Shown one piece after another: positions 32,877 to 41,733 of a stretch of DNA of 54,116 bases (the stretch's first letter is position 1; each line of letters starts with the position of its first letter). Both the position numbers and the translations under genes were made by a program. This stretch comes from Streptomyces harenosi. Lineage in GTDB: Bacteria; Actinomycetota; Actinomycetes; Streptomycetales; Streptomycetaceae. Under the pieces are notes generated by a model. It was not told the DNA's origin, searched no databases, and saw only the letters and a list, made by a program, of their open reading frames with translations. Location of the stretch: positions 1 through 54,116 of the forward strand of contig NZ_WYCT01000008.1 of assembly GCF_011008945.1 (NCBI RefSeq). Direction: 5' to 3'.

Positions 32877-34565
32877 ATGTCAGAGACGAACAGCCCGCTG
32901 CCCCGTGAAGTCGCCGACGCCTACGTCGACGAGCTCATCGCCCTCGACCCGGTCACCGGGACGTACCTCGGCGTGCCGGAGAGCTCCGGCCGTCTGCCCG
33001 ACCTCTCGCCCGCGGGCCAGGAGGCACTGGCCCGGCTGGCACGGACCACGCTCGCCGAGCTGGACGCGGCGGAGCGCCGGCCGGGCGCGGACAGCGACGC
33101 GGAGCGGCGCTGCGGACGGCTGCTGCGCGAGCGGCTCACCGCCGAACTCGCCGTGCACGAGGCCGAGGAGGGGCTGCGCTCGGTCGGCAACATGGGCACC
33201 CCGGCCCACTCGGTCCGGGAGATCTTCACCGTGACGCCGACGGCGACGGACGAGGACTGGGCGGCGGTCGCCGAGCGGCTGCGCGCGGTGCCGGACGCGC
33301 TGGCGGGTTACCGGGAGTCCCTCGCGCTCGGCCTGGAGCGCGAGCTGTACGCGGGGCCGCGCCCGACCGCCGCCTTCATCGACCAGCTCGGCGAGTGGGC
33401 CGACACGGGCCGGGGCCGCGGCTGGTTCGAGGACTTCGCCGCCGCCGGTCCCGGGGCGCTGCGCGCGGAACTGGACGAGGCCGCCCGCGCGGCGACCGCG
33501 GCCGTGGCCGGCCTGCGGGACTGGATGCGCGAGGTCTACGCCCCGGCGATCGAGGGCGCCCCGGACACGGTGGGCCGGGAGCGCTACGCCCGCTGGTCCC
33601 GCTACTACAACGGCACCGACCTGGACCTGGACGAGGCGTACGCCTACGGCTGGTCCGAGTACCACCACCTGCTCGCGGAGATGAAGCGGGAGGCGGAGAA
33701 GGTCCTGCCGGGCGCGCAGACCCCGTGGGTGGCGCTGGCGCACCTGGACGAGCACGGGCGGCACGTCGAGGGCGTCGACGAGGTCCGCGACTGGTTGCAG
33801 AAGCTGATGGACCAGGCGATCGAGTCGCTGGACGGCACCCACTTCGACCTGGCCGAGCGGGTCCGCAGGGTGGAGTCGTGCATCGCCCCGCCCGGCAGCG
33901 CGGCGGCGCCCTACTACACCTCTCCCTCGGAGGACTTCTCGCGTCCCGGCCGCACCTGGCTGCCGACCATGGGCCAGACCCGTTTCCCGGTCTACGACCT
34001 GGTCTCGACCTGGTACCACGAGGGCGTTCCCGGCCACCACCTCCAGCTCGCGCAGTGGGTGCACGTGGCCGAGGACCTCTCCCGTTACCAGGCGTCGGTC
34101 GGCATGGTCAGCGCCAACGCCGAGGGCTGGGCGCTGTACGCGGAACGCCTCATGGACGAGCTCGGCTTCCTCACCGACGCCGAGGAGCGGCTCGGCTACC
34201 TGGACGCGCAGATGATGCGGGCGGTCCGGGTCATCGTCGACATCGGCATGCACCTGGAGCTGGAGATCCCGGCCGACTCGCCGTTCCACCCGGGCGAGCG
34301 CTGGACGCCGGAGCTGGCGCAGGAGTTCTTCGGCGCGCACAGCAGCCGCCCGGCGGACTTCGTGGAGAGCGAGCTGACCCGCTATCTGACGATTCCCGGG
34401 CAGGCCATCGGCTACAAGCTGGGCGAGCGCGCCTGGCTGCTGGGCCGGGAGAACGCGCGCAAGCGGCACGGCGACGCCTTCGACCTGAAGTCCTGGCACA
34501 TGGCGGCCCTGTCCCAGGGCTCCCTGGGCCTGGACGATCTGGTGGACGAGCTGTCGCGGCTGTGA
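32877..34565 (+). CDS. DUF885 family protein, probable metallopeptidase
   Basis: A 562-residue, mostly alpha-helical protein of the DUF885 family, which looks like zinc carboxypeptidases/oligopeptidases. The metal motif is WYHEGVPGHHLQ near residue 380, followed by SANAEGWALYAERLMDELGF, whose glutamate would be the further ligand. No signal peptide is present, so the protein is intracellular. ATG 32877 has GAGG 9-12 bases upstream. The physiological substrate is unknown. A strong terminator follows. Confidence 0.9.
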   Translation: MSETNSPLPREVADAYVDELIALDPVTGTYLGVPESSGRLPDLSPAGQEALARLARTTLAELDAAERRPGADSDAERRCGRLLRERLTAELAVHEAEEGLRSVGNMGTPAHSVREIFTVTPTATDEDWAAVAERLRAVPDALAGYRESLALGLERELYAGPRPTAAFIDQLGEWADTGRGRGWFEDFAAAGPGALRAELDEAARAATAAVAGLRDWMREVYAPAIEGAPDTVGRERYARWSRYYNGTDLDLDEAYAYGWSEYHHLLAEMKREAEKVLPGAQTPWVALAHLDEHGRHVEGVDEVRDWLQKLMDQAIESLDGTHFDLAERVRRVESCIAPPGSAAAPYYTSPSEDFSRPGRTWLPTMGQTRFPVYDLVSTWYHEGVPGHHLQLAQWVHVAEDLSRYQASVGMVSANAEGWALYAERLMDELGFLTDAEERLGYLDAQMMRAVRVIVDIGMHLELEIPADSPFHPGERWTPELAQEFFGAHSSRPADFVESELTRYLTIPGQAIGYKLGERAWLLGRENARKRHGDAFDLKSWHMAALSQGSLGLDDLVDELSRL

Positions 34566-34573
34566 CCCCGGTG

Positions 34574-34602
34574 CCGGGCCCCGGCGCGGAGCCGGGGCCC
34601 GG
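34574..34602. terminator. bidirectional terminator
   Basis: A perfect 12-bp stem (34574-34585 with 34591-34602) and 5-base loop lie between the convergent DUF885 and SDR genes. Confidence 0.8.
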
Positions 34603-34610
34603 GGGCGGGG

Positions 34611-35462
34611 TCAGCGGCGGAAGCCGCCCTCGGAGTCGATGACCTGCCCGGTGATCCACTCCGCCTCGTCGGTGGCGAGCCACGCGATGAGGCGGGCCGG
34701 GTCGTCGGGCATGCCCCACCGTCCGGCGGGGAAGCGGGCGGCGACGGCCTCGTAGTCCTCGCCGGTCATGTAGTCGGTGTCCACGGGGCCGGGGTTGACG
34801 GTGTTCACGGTGATCGCCTGCTCGGCGAGCGCCGTCGCCAGCGAGCGGGTGACGGAGGCGAGGGCTCCCTTCTGGAGCGCGTAGGCGAGCTCGCCGGGCA
34901 TGCCGCCCGCGATGTCCTGCCCGGAGGTCATCATCACCACCCGTCCCCCGGGGGTGCGCGGCGGCAGCGGGGCCCGCAGCCGGGCGTGGGCCTGGACGAG
35001 CAGCAGCACCGAACGGGTGTCGACCGCCCAGTGCGCGTCGAGCATCGCGGCGTCGACGGCGTCCAGCGGGCCGTCGAAGCCGCTGAGGGCGTGATTGGCG
35101 ATCAGGATGTCGAGCCGTCCGCCGAGTTCGCCGGCGGCCCGGGCGACGAGTTCGGCCGGCGCGGCCGGGTCGGCGAGGTCGCCGGGCCCGTGGGCGATGG
35201 TCGCCCCGGTGTCGCCGGCCGCCTCGCGCACCGAGGCGACCACCTCCTCGATCCGGTCGGCGCCCCACGGCTTGGCGGCGTCGTGCGGCACGTGGTGGTG
35301 CAGGTACACGCTGGCGCCGTACGCGGCCAGCCGCCGGGCGACGGCGTGCCCGATGCCGCCGCGCCTGCTGGCACCGGTGACAAGGGCGGTCCGGCCGCGC
35401 AGGGGCAGGGGGTCGCGCCGCAGCTCTGTCGGGTCGGGATGCGGAAGTCGTGGCATGGGCAT
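34611..35462 (-). CDS. short-chain dehydrogenase/reductase
   Basis: A 283-residue classical SDR. The nucleotide-binding motif is TGASRRGGIG (about 30-39), the catalytic tyrosine and lysine are in AYALQKGAL, with the serine in MMTSGQD, and NPGPVDTDYM follows. The insertion after the first motif (HHHVPHDAAKPWGADRIEEV) is longer than usual. Two methionines are close together; ATG 35462 is the first and 35456 is possible. The C-terminal EWITGQVIDSEGGF is the normal SDR end. Substrate unknown. Confidence 0.92.
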   Translation of the reverse strand: MPMPRLPHPDPTELRRDPLPLRGRTALVTGASRRGGIGHAVARRLAAYGASVYLHHHVPHDAAKPWGADRIEEVVASVREAAGDTGATIAHGPGDLADPAAPAELVARAAGELGGRLDILIANHALSGFDGPLDAVDAAMLDAHWAVDTRSVLLLVQAHARLRAPLPPRTPGGRVVMMTSGQDIAGGMPGELAYALQKGALASVTRSLATALAEQAITVNTVNPGPVDTDYMTGEDYEAVAARFPAGRWGMPDDPARLIAWLATDEAEWITGQVIDSEGGFRR

Positions 35463-35567
35463 CCATGATGATCGGCTCCGGGGCGCGGCGCACGCGGTTA
35501 TCGGCGCCGCCGGGACCGCTCCCGGCCAGGTGCCGGTACGGTGGCGCCGCCCCGGGTCCGGGGCCGG

Positions 35568-36053
35568 TCAGCAGCCGCAGTCGTGCGCGTCCACCGGTGC
35601 GGTCAGCGGGTCGGCCGGACGGCGCTCGAGACCCCGCCGGGTCTCGAACTCGAACCCTTCCCGCACCCAGTACTCGAAGCCGCCCAGCATCTCCTTGACC
35701 CGGTAGCCGAGTTCGGCCAGGGCGAGGGCGGCGCGGGCGGCGCCGTTGCAGCCGGGGCCCCAGCAGTACGTCACCACCGGCACGGACCGGTCGAGGAGCC
35801 GCCCGGCCGACTCCGGGACGAGCGCGGTGGGCAGGTGGACCGCGCCGGGCACATGGCCCTGGTCCCAGGCGGCGGTGGAGCGCGAGTCGACGACGGCGAA
35901 CCCGGGGTCGCCGCCGGCCGCGAGCGCGGCGGCGACGTCGGACGCGTCGGCGTGGAAGGCGAGTGCGGCGCGGAAGTGGGCGGCCGCCTCGGCCGGGGCG
36001 GCCGGGGGGACGCGCAGGACGGGGCCGTCCGCGGTGGCGGTTGCGGTGCTCAT
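35568..36053 (-). CDS. rhodanese-like sulfurtransferase
   Basis: A 161-residue protein with one rhodanese domain (about 45-135; FAVVDSRSTAAWDQGHVPGAVHLP). The active-site loop starts with the cysteine in VTYCWGPGCNGA. It ends in a cysteine-bearing tail HDCGC that could bind metal or take part in sulfur transfer. Start ATG has AAGGG upstream. It is divergent from an Lrp gene with repeated GATCC elements between them, so control by that Lrp protein is likely. Confidence 0.88.
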   Translation of the reverse strand: MSTATATADGPVLRVPPAAPAEAAAHFRAALAFHADASDVAAALAAGGDPGFAVVDSRSTAAWDQGHVPGAVHLPTALVPESAGRLLDRSVPVVTYCWGPGCNGAARAALALAELGYRVKEMLGGFEYWVREGFEFETRRGLERRPADPLTAPVDAHDCGC

Positions 36054-36112
36054 GGTGGTGCCCTTCGTCGGCGGGAGGTTCTGCCCGGAAATCTACGGGC
36101 GGTGATCCGCCG

Positions 36113-36170
36113 CCAGAAGGGACGATCCACGGCGCTGCCCTTGATCCGCCGGTGATCCCCCTGCTATTCC
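36113..36170. promoter_or_regulatory. Lrp-type phased repeats and leaderless promoter
   Basis: GATCC occurs at 36114, 36124, 36143 and 36154, two of them within TGATCCGCCG. The spacings (10, 19, 11) place all four on one face of the helix. On the plus strand TTGATC (36141-36146), an 18-bp spacer and TATTCC (36165-36170) put transcription at the A of the Lrp ATG. Confidence 0.6.
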
Positions 36171-36176
36171 TCGAGG

Positions 36177-36623
36177 ATGACCGCGTATTCCCCGGACGCC
36201 ACCGACTGGCGCATTCTCGACGTCCTCCAGCGGGAGGGCCGGGCCAGTTTCGCCGAGCTGGCCCGCGCCGTGTCCATGTCCGCGAGCGCGGTGACCGAGC
36301 GCGTGCGGCGCATGGAGGAGGCGGGCGTCATCCAGGGGTACGCGGCGGTCGTCGACCCGGACCGGCTGGGCCTGCCGATCCTGGCCTTCGTCCGCCTGCG
36401 CTACCCCAACGGCAACTACAAGCCCTTCCACGACCTGGTGGCGGCCACCCCGGAGATCCTGGAGGCGCACCACGTCACGGGCGACGACTGCTTCGTCATC
36501 AAGGTCGCGGCCCGCTCGATGCGGCACCTGGAGGAGGTGTCGGGCCGGATCGGCGCGCTGGGCTCGGTCACCACCAGCGTCGTGTACTCCTCGCCGCTCC
36601 CCCGGCGTCCGCTCGGCCGCTGA
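36177..36623 (+). CDS. Lrp/AsnC family transcriptional regulator
   Basis: A 148-residue regulator with N-terminal HTH (about 5-55; RILDVLQREGRASFAELARA, SMSASAVTERVRRMEEAGVI) and RAM ligand domain (about 65-140; ILAFVRLRYPNGNYKPFHDL, ITHVTGDDCFVIKV-like). It is divergent from the rhodanese gene, suggesting control of sulfur or amino-acid metabolism. Only 5 bases separate its stop from the convergent sbcC stop. Confidence 0.92.
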   Translation: MTAYSPDATDWRILDVLQREGRASFAELARAVSMSASAVTERVRRMEEAGVIQGYAAVVDPDRLGLPILAFVRLRYPNGNYKPFHDLVAATPEILEAHHVTGDDCFVIKVAARSMRHLEEVSGRIGALGSVTTSVVYSSPLPRRPLGR

Positions 36624-36628
36624 CCGCC

Positions 36629-39622
36629 TCAGCCCGTTCCCCGCTGCCGCAGCACCGATCCCGACCGCCCCTTGACGACCTCGAGCTGGGCGTGGACGCG
36701 GCGCCGCAGGTCGGCGACGTGGCTGACGATGCCGACGCTGCGGTCCCGCTCGCGCAGGGAGTCGAGCACGTCGAGGACCTCGTCCAGGGTCTGGTCGTCC
36801 AGGCTGCCGAAGCCCTCGTCGATGAAGAGGGTGTCCAGGCGGACGCCGCCCGCCTCGTCGGTGACGACGTCGGCGAGCCCGAGGGCGAGGGCGAGGGAGG
36901 CGAAGAAGGTCTCGCCGCCGGACAGGGTCGCCGTGTCGCGTTCGCGGCCGGTCCAGGCGTCGACGACGTGCAGGCCGAGGCCGCTGCGCCCGCGCCCGGT
37001 GCGGCCGTCGGAGTGGACCAGGGTGTAGCGGCCCGACGACATCCGCTGCAGCCGTGCGGTCGCGGCCGCGGCCACCTGCTCCAGGCGGGCGGCCAGCACG
37101 TAGGACTCCAGGCGCATGCGGTGTTCGTTCTCCGCGGAGGTGCCGGCGGCGAGGGCCGCCAGGCGGGCCACGCGGTCGTACTCCTCGCGCAGCGGCGCCA
37201 GCCGGCGCGCGGAGGCGGCGGCGCGCGCGGAGAGCCGGTCGAGCTCGGCGCAGCGCCGCTCCGCGGCGTCGCGGGCGGAGGCGGCGTCGCGTACCCGCCG
37301 GTCGGCGTCGGCCGCGGCCCGCTCGGCGGCGGCGAGGTCGGCGGGCGGCTGCCCGGCGGCGGCAGCGGTGTCCGCCTCGGCGAGGACGGCGCGGACCGCG
37401 GCCTCCTCGGTCTGCCATGCGTCGAGCCGCCGTTGCAGGGCGCGGTGGGCGTCGTCGTCGAGCAGCGCGTCGGCCGCCTCCTGCGGGGTGTCGAAACCGG
37501 CCCGGTAGGCCGCGTCGGCGAGGCGGGCGTCGGCGTCCTTCAGGCGCTGGGCGGCGTCCTCGGCCGCGCGGGCGGCCTCGGCGGCGTCGGTCAGGTCGGC
37601 GACCCGCCGCTCCAGCTGCGCGACCCGCTCGGCCACGCTGCCGGCGGCGCCCCGCGCCGTCGCCAGCTCCTCCTCCAGTACCGCCTGTTCCCGGTCCAGC
37701 CGCTCGCGGTGGCCCACCCGCGAGGCGGCGCGGACCGCGGCCTGCTGCTGTGCGGCGATGCGCTCCTCGCGCTCCGCCTCCGCCCGCCGCAGTTCCTCCT
37801 GCGCGGCGTGCAGCCCGGAGGCGGCGGCGCGCGCCTGCGCGTACGCCCGCTCCAGCTCCTCGGCCTGCTCGGCGAGCCGGCCGGTGGGGGCGTCCCCGGC
37901 CTCGGCCGCGGCGGCGGCCAGCTCCTCCCGTACGGCGGCCAGGTGGCGTTCGTCCCGCGCGCGCTGTTCCTCGGCGTGCTGGAAGGCGGCGAGGGCGCGC
38001 TCCTCGGCCTCGCGGTCGACGTGCCCGTCCACCTTGCGGGCGGGGGCGGGGTGGTCCGTGGCGCCGCACACGGCGCACGGCTCGCCGTCGGCGAGGTTCG
38101 CGGCCAGTTCGGCGGCGATGCCGCTCAGCCGCTGCTCCTTGAGGTCGAGCCAGCGGGTGCGGGCCTCGACGGCCTGTTCGGCGGAGGCCAGGGCCCGGCC
38201 GCGGGCGTCGTCGGCCTCGGCGGCCAGCCGGTCCCGCCGCCGGGCCGCCGCCAGCCGCTGGCGGGCCGGTTCCCGCTGCACGCCGAGCTGCTCGGCGCGG
38301 GTGGCGGCCTCCTGCGCGGTGTCGATGCGGGTCTGCAGCCCGGCGCGGACCGCCTCCCAGCCGGCGAGCCAGGTCTCCGCCTCGTGCAGGGCGTCCTCGT
38401 CGGCGCGCTCCTGCCGGTCCAGGACGGCGCGCTCGGCGCCGAGTTCGGCCAGCCGCCGTTCGGCCCGGCGGGCCGACTCCAGCCCGCCCAGTTCCTCGGC
38501 GGCCCGGCGCGCGGCGGCGGCCAGCCCGGCGGCGCCGGCGTCCGCGTAGCTGCCGGGCAGCACGGCGCGCGCGTCCGCCTCCGCGGCGGCGGCCCGCCGG
38601 TGCTCGGCGCCGGCGGCCTCCCGCAGCTCCAGGGCGGGCGCCACCGCCTCGGCCTTGCGGGCCCGTTCCATGCGGGCCTGCGCCTCGCGGTGGGCTCCGG
38701 CCCGCTCCGCCAGCCGCTCGGCCCGCTGCCGTGCCTCGGCGAAGCGCCGCTGCAGCCGGTCCCGTTCCCGTTCCCGCGCCAGGCGGTGCTCGGCGTCGGC
38801 CCGGACGGACTCGGCCGCCGCCAGGCGCAGACGGGCGGCGGTCAGCTCTTCCCGGGCCGTGCTGCGCGCGACGGCGGCGGCGGTCAGCACGGCCGTGGCC
38901 AGGCCCGGCTCGCCGGGCGCGAGTTCCGGCAGGTCCAGGGAGCCGTCAGCGGCCTGCTGCATGCGGTGGGCGTCGGCGAGCAGCGCGGCGTCCCCGTCGC
39001 GCACCCGGGCCTCGGTGGCGCGCCGCCACTCGGCCAGGCGCTTCTCCACGTCGGCGAAACGACGGGTGTCGAACAGACGGCCGAGCAGTTTGCCGCGCGC
39101 CTCGGCGTCGGCGCGCAGGAAGCGCGCGAAGTCCCCCTGGGGCAGCAGCACGACCTGGCAGAACTGCTCGCGGCTCATGCCGAGCAGCCGGGTGATCTCC
39201 TCACCGATCTCCTGGTGGGAGCGGCTGAGGTCCTTCCAGGTCCCGGCCGCCGTGTCGTACTCGCGCAGCCAGGTCTGCGCCTTGTCCACGGTGGTGCCCG
39301 TGCCGCGCTTCTTGGGGCGCTCCCAGGGGGGCTGCCGGGTGATCTCCAACCGGCGCCCGGCGACGGTGAGTTCGAGCCGTACCTCGGTGCGGACGCCGGG
39401 CGCGGCGTGATCGCTGCGCAGCGTCATGCCCTGCACGCTCTGCCGGGCGCCGGGCACCGAGCCGTACAGGGCGTAGCACACGGCGTCCAGGACGGAGGTC
39501 TTCCCGGCGCCGGTGGGGCCGTGCAGCAGGAACAGCCCGGCCGCCGACAGCTCGTCGAAGTCGACCGTCTGCGCGCCGCCGAAGGGCCCGAAGGCGGTGA
39601 TGTCCAGCCGGTGCAGCCTCAT
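36629..39622 (-). CDS. sbcC: exonuclease subunit SbcC (Rad50-like ATPase)
   Basis: A 997-residue SMC-like ATPase that with SbcD cleaves hairpins and DNA ends blocked by protein. Walker A is GPTGAGKT (35-42); long coiled coils follow; the zinc hook CAVC is near residue 517; the C-terminal half has the signature LSGGETFFASLALALGL and Walker B LDTLFIDEGFGSLD. ATG 39622 with GGAGGG upstream. The coil is very rich in alanine and arginine, as usual for high-GC genomes. It is the second gene of an sbcD-sbcC operon, 79 bases after sbcD. Confidence 0.95.
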   Translation of the reverse strand: MRLHRLDITAFGPFGGAQTVDFDELSAAGLFLLHGPTGAGKTSVLDAVCYALYGSVPGARQSVQGMTLRSDHAAPGVRTEVRLELTVAGRRLEITRQPPWERPKKRGTGTTVDKAQTWLREYDTAAGTWKDLSRSHQEIGEEITRLLGMSREQFCQVVLLPQGDFARFLRADAEARGKLLGRLFDTRRFADVEKRLAEWRRATEARVRDGDAALLADAHRMQQAADGSLDLPELAPGEPGLATAVLTAAAVARSTAREELTAARLRLAAAESVRADAEHRLARERERDRLQRRFAEARQRAERLAERAGAHREAQARMERARKAEAVAPALELREAAGAEHRRAAAAEADARAVLPGSYADAGAAGLAAAARRAAEELGGLESARRAERRLAELGAERAVLDRQERADEDALHEAETWLAGWEAVRAGLQTRIDTAQEAATRAEQLGVQREPARQRLAAARRRDRLAAEADDARGRALASAEQAVEARTRWLDLKEQRLSGIAAELAANLADGEPCAVCGATDHPAPARKVDGHVDREAEERALAAFQHAEEQRARDERHLAAVREELAAAAAEAGDAPTGRLAEQAEELERAYAQARAAASGLHAAQEELRRAEAEREERIAAQQQAAVRAASRVGHRERLDREQAVLEEELATARGAAGSVAERVAQLERRVADLTDAAEAARAAEDAAQRLKDADARLADAAYRAGFDTPQEAADALLDDDAHRALQRRLDAWQTEEAAVRAVLAEADTAAAAGQPPADLAAAERAAADADRRVRDAASARDAAERRCAELDRLSARAAASARRLAPLREEYDRVARLAALAAGTSAENEHRMRLESYVLAARLEQVAAAATARLQRMSSGRYTLVHSDGRTGRGRSGLGLHVVDAWTGRERDTATLSGGETFFASLALALGLADVVTDEAGGVRLDTLFIDEGFGSLDDQTLDEVLDVLDSLRERDRSVGIVSHVADLRRRVHAQLEVVKGRSGSVLRQRGTG

Positions 39623-39701
39623 CGGCCCTCCCCCGTGTCCACCGTGTGCGGCCGCCCCGACGGCGTCCGGTCCGTCCCGTCCGCCGCGCAGCACCGCCCC
39701 A

Positions 39702-40862
39702 TCAGACGGCCTCGCGCGCGGCGTCGTCCGCGCGGACCGCGTCGAAGGCGTCGCGCAGCACGGCCCGCTCCCGCGCGTCGGGCCCGGTGCCGCGGACGTG
39801 GGCGACGAAGTCCTCGGCGATCTCCTGGTCGCTGCGGTCGGCCAGCCGCCGGGCGTAGGAGGTGCCGGGGTCCTGATCGGCACGCTCGGGGGCGAAGACG
39901 AGGCTGAGCGTGTGCGGGAACCGTTCGGTGAGCCGCGCCATGGGGTCGGCCGGCCGCACCGGGTCGGTGAGCGTCGCCTCGACCCACGCCTCCTCGTGCC
40001 GCGCCAGCCCGGGGTCGGCGAGCAGTTCCTCCAAGGTTCCCCGCAGACGGGCCAGCGGGCGCGGTACGGGGCAGTCGATCCGCTCCGCGGCGAGCGAGCC
40101 GCCGGGGCCGAGGTCGACGAGCCACATGCTCTTGCGGTGCCCGGCCTCGGAGAAGGAGTACGGCAGCGGGGAGCCGGAGTAGCGGATCCGCTCGGTGATG
40201 GTCTGGCAGCCGTGCAGATGGCCGAGCGCCACGTAGTCGACGCCGGCGAAGACCCCGGCGGGTACCGCGGCGACCCCGCCGACGGTGATGTCCCGCTCGC
40301 TGTCGCTGGGCTCCCCGCCGGTGACGAAGGCGTGGGCGAGGACGACGGAGCGGGTGCCGGGGGCGCGGGCGGCGAGGTCGGCGCGGACCTTGTCCATGGC
40401 GGCGGCGAGCACGGCCTCGTGCCCCGCCTTCTCCACCCCGAAGGCGTCCTTCACCAGGGCGGGTTCGAGGTACGGCAGCCCGTAGAAGGCCACGTCCCCG
40501 TGCTCGTCCGCCAGTACCACCGGGGTGCCGCACGCCGCGGGCTCGGTCCGCAGGTGGATGCCGGCCCGGCCGATCAGCCCGGCGCCCACGCCGAGCCGGC
40601 GGGCGGAGTCGTGGTTCCCGGAGATCATCACCGTGGGCACGCCGAGAGCGGCGAGGCGGTGCAGGGTGTCGTCGAAGAGCTCGACCGCGGCCAGCGGCGG
40701 CACCGCCCGGTCGTACACGTCCCCCGAGACGACCACGGCGTCCACGCCGCGCTCCCGCACGGTGATGAGCAGATGGTCGACGAAGGCGGCCTGGGCCCCG
40801 AGCATGCCCACCCGGTGGAAGGCCCGGCCCAGATGCCAGTCGGACGTGTGCAGAATCCTCAC
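39702..40862 (-). CDS. sbcD: exonuclease subunit SbcD (Mre11-like nuclease)
   Basis: A 386-residue metallophosphatase-fold nuclease. Manganese-binding motifs are HTSDWHLGR (D8, H10), VVSGDVYDR, ISGNHDS, and later VLAHAF and ALGHLHG. GTG start at 40862 gives the motif at the usual distance from the N-terminus. The C-terminal cap region (about 280-386) binds SbcC. It is the first gene of the repair operon. Confidence 0.95.
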   Translation of the reverse strand: MRILHTSDWHLGRAFHRVGMLGAQAAFVDHLLITVRERGVDAVVVSGDVYDRAVPPLAAVELFDDTLHRLAALGVPTVMISGNHDSARRLGVGAGLIGRAGIHLRTEPAACGTPVVLADEHGDVAFYGLPYLEPALVKDAFGVEKAGHEAVLAAAMDKVRADLAARAPGTRSVVLAHAFVTGGEPSDSERDITVGGVAAVPAGVFAGVDYVALGHLHGCQTITERIRYSGSPLPYSFSEAGHRKSMWLVDLGPGGSLAAERIDCPVPRPLARLRGTLEELLADPGLARHEEAWVEATLTDPVRPADPMARLTERFPHTLSLVFAPERADQDPGTSYARRLADRSDQEIAEDFVAHVRGTGPDARERAVLRDAFDAVRADDAAREAV

Positions 40863-41022
40863 AGCACCGCTCCGGCCCGCATGTCTCTCCTCATCTGGCC
40901 CCCTGGCTTCAGCACCGGCCCGGCACGGCCCGCGCTGTCGGCATCCACCACGGTAACCCCCACGCGCACCTGCTCCCTCACCGGCCTCGGGCCGCGGAAG
41001 GGCCGGGTCCCGCACACGGACG

Positions 41023-41062
41023 GGGCTCGCCGCCCGGGGGGTCCCCCCCGGGCGGCGAGCCC
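41023..41062. terminator. strong terminator hairpin
   Basis: A perfect 19-bp inverted repeat (41023-41041 with 41044-41062) lies 14 bases after the stop of the inhibitor gene on the minus strand, isolating it from sbcD. Confidence 0.85.
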
Positions 41063-41076
41063 GCCTCCGGTCGCGC

Positions 41077-41451
41077 TCAGCAGCCGGAGGTCCAGGTGTG
41101 GGAGTCGCCGCGGTCGTTGGCGCCGGGGTGGTAGCCGACCTCCTGGCCGGGGGCGAGGCAGATGGTGACCCCGCCGCCCTGCCAGGCGCTGGCGTAGACC
41201 TTGACGTGGTCCTTGACACCGGGCCCGGAGACGCCGTGGTTGGCCCACGCGCTGTCCTGGTCGGCGATGTTGCCCTCCCACCAGCCGTCGTCGCCGGTCC
41301 AGCTCACGGACAGGCCGCCGAAGTTGGCGTCGGTCCAGGCGCAGAAGCTGCCGCGGGCGCAGGGGGCGGCCTGCGCCGTGGCGGGCACGGCGGCCACGGT
41401 GGCACCGGCGGCGAGGAGCAGGCCGGCCGCGGTGGCGATGATCTTGCGCAT
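41077..41451 (-). CDS. secreted peptidase inhibitor, I36/beta-gamma-crystallin type
   Basis: A 124-residue exported protein. Residues 1-29 are a signal peptide ending AQA; the mature part starts APCARGSFCAWTDANFGG, the crystallin-like pattern of the SMPI (I36) metalloproteinase inhibitor family. Four cysteines could form two disulfides. ATG 41451 was chosen over 41499 because AAAGGA lies 8 bases upstream and the hydrophobic segment follows at once. It probably blocks an extracellular protease, though calcium binding or a surface role is possible. Confidence 0.85.
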   Translation of the reverse strand: MRKIIATAAGLLLAAGATVAAVPATAQAAPCARGSFCAWTDANFGGLSVSWTGDDGWWEGNIADQDSAWANHGVSGPGVKDHVKVYASAWQGGGVTICLAPGQEVGYHPGANDRGDSHTWTSGC

Positions 41452-41733
41452 GATGTCGGTCCTTTCGCTGGGGATCGCCGTACGGGCGACCCCGGTCACG
41501 GGTCGAGGTGTGGTGAGTGCGGGCGAGCGGCCCCGGGGGGACGCGCTCGCCGTGCCCGGTGGCCGGCCGGTCGGCCGGTCCGGCCCCCGGGGGTCCGGTG
41601 CCGCGGTGCGGCGCGCGGTACCGCCGCACGGGGCGGTCCGCGAAGGGTGGAGCGGGGGCTGCCGCGGGTGCTGCGGGGGGCGGCCCCCGGCCCGGGCGGC
41701 CTCGTGAGATGCCGCCGCCCGGGGCGCGTCGTC

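Noticed and set aside
35963..39907. Plus-strand frame of about 1300 codons opposite sbcC
   Set aside because: Antisense to the clear SbcC ATPase motifs, no start signal and no domain.
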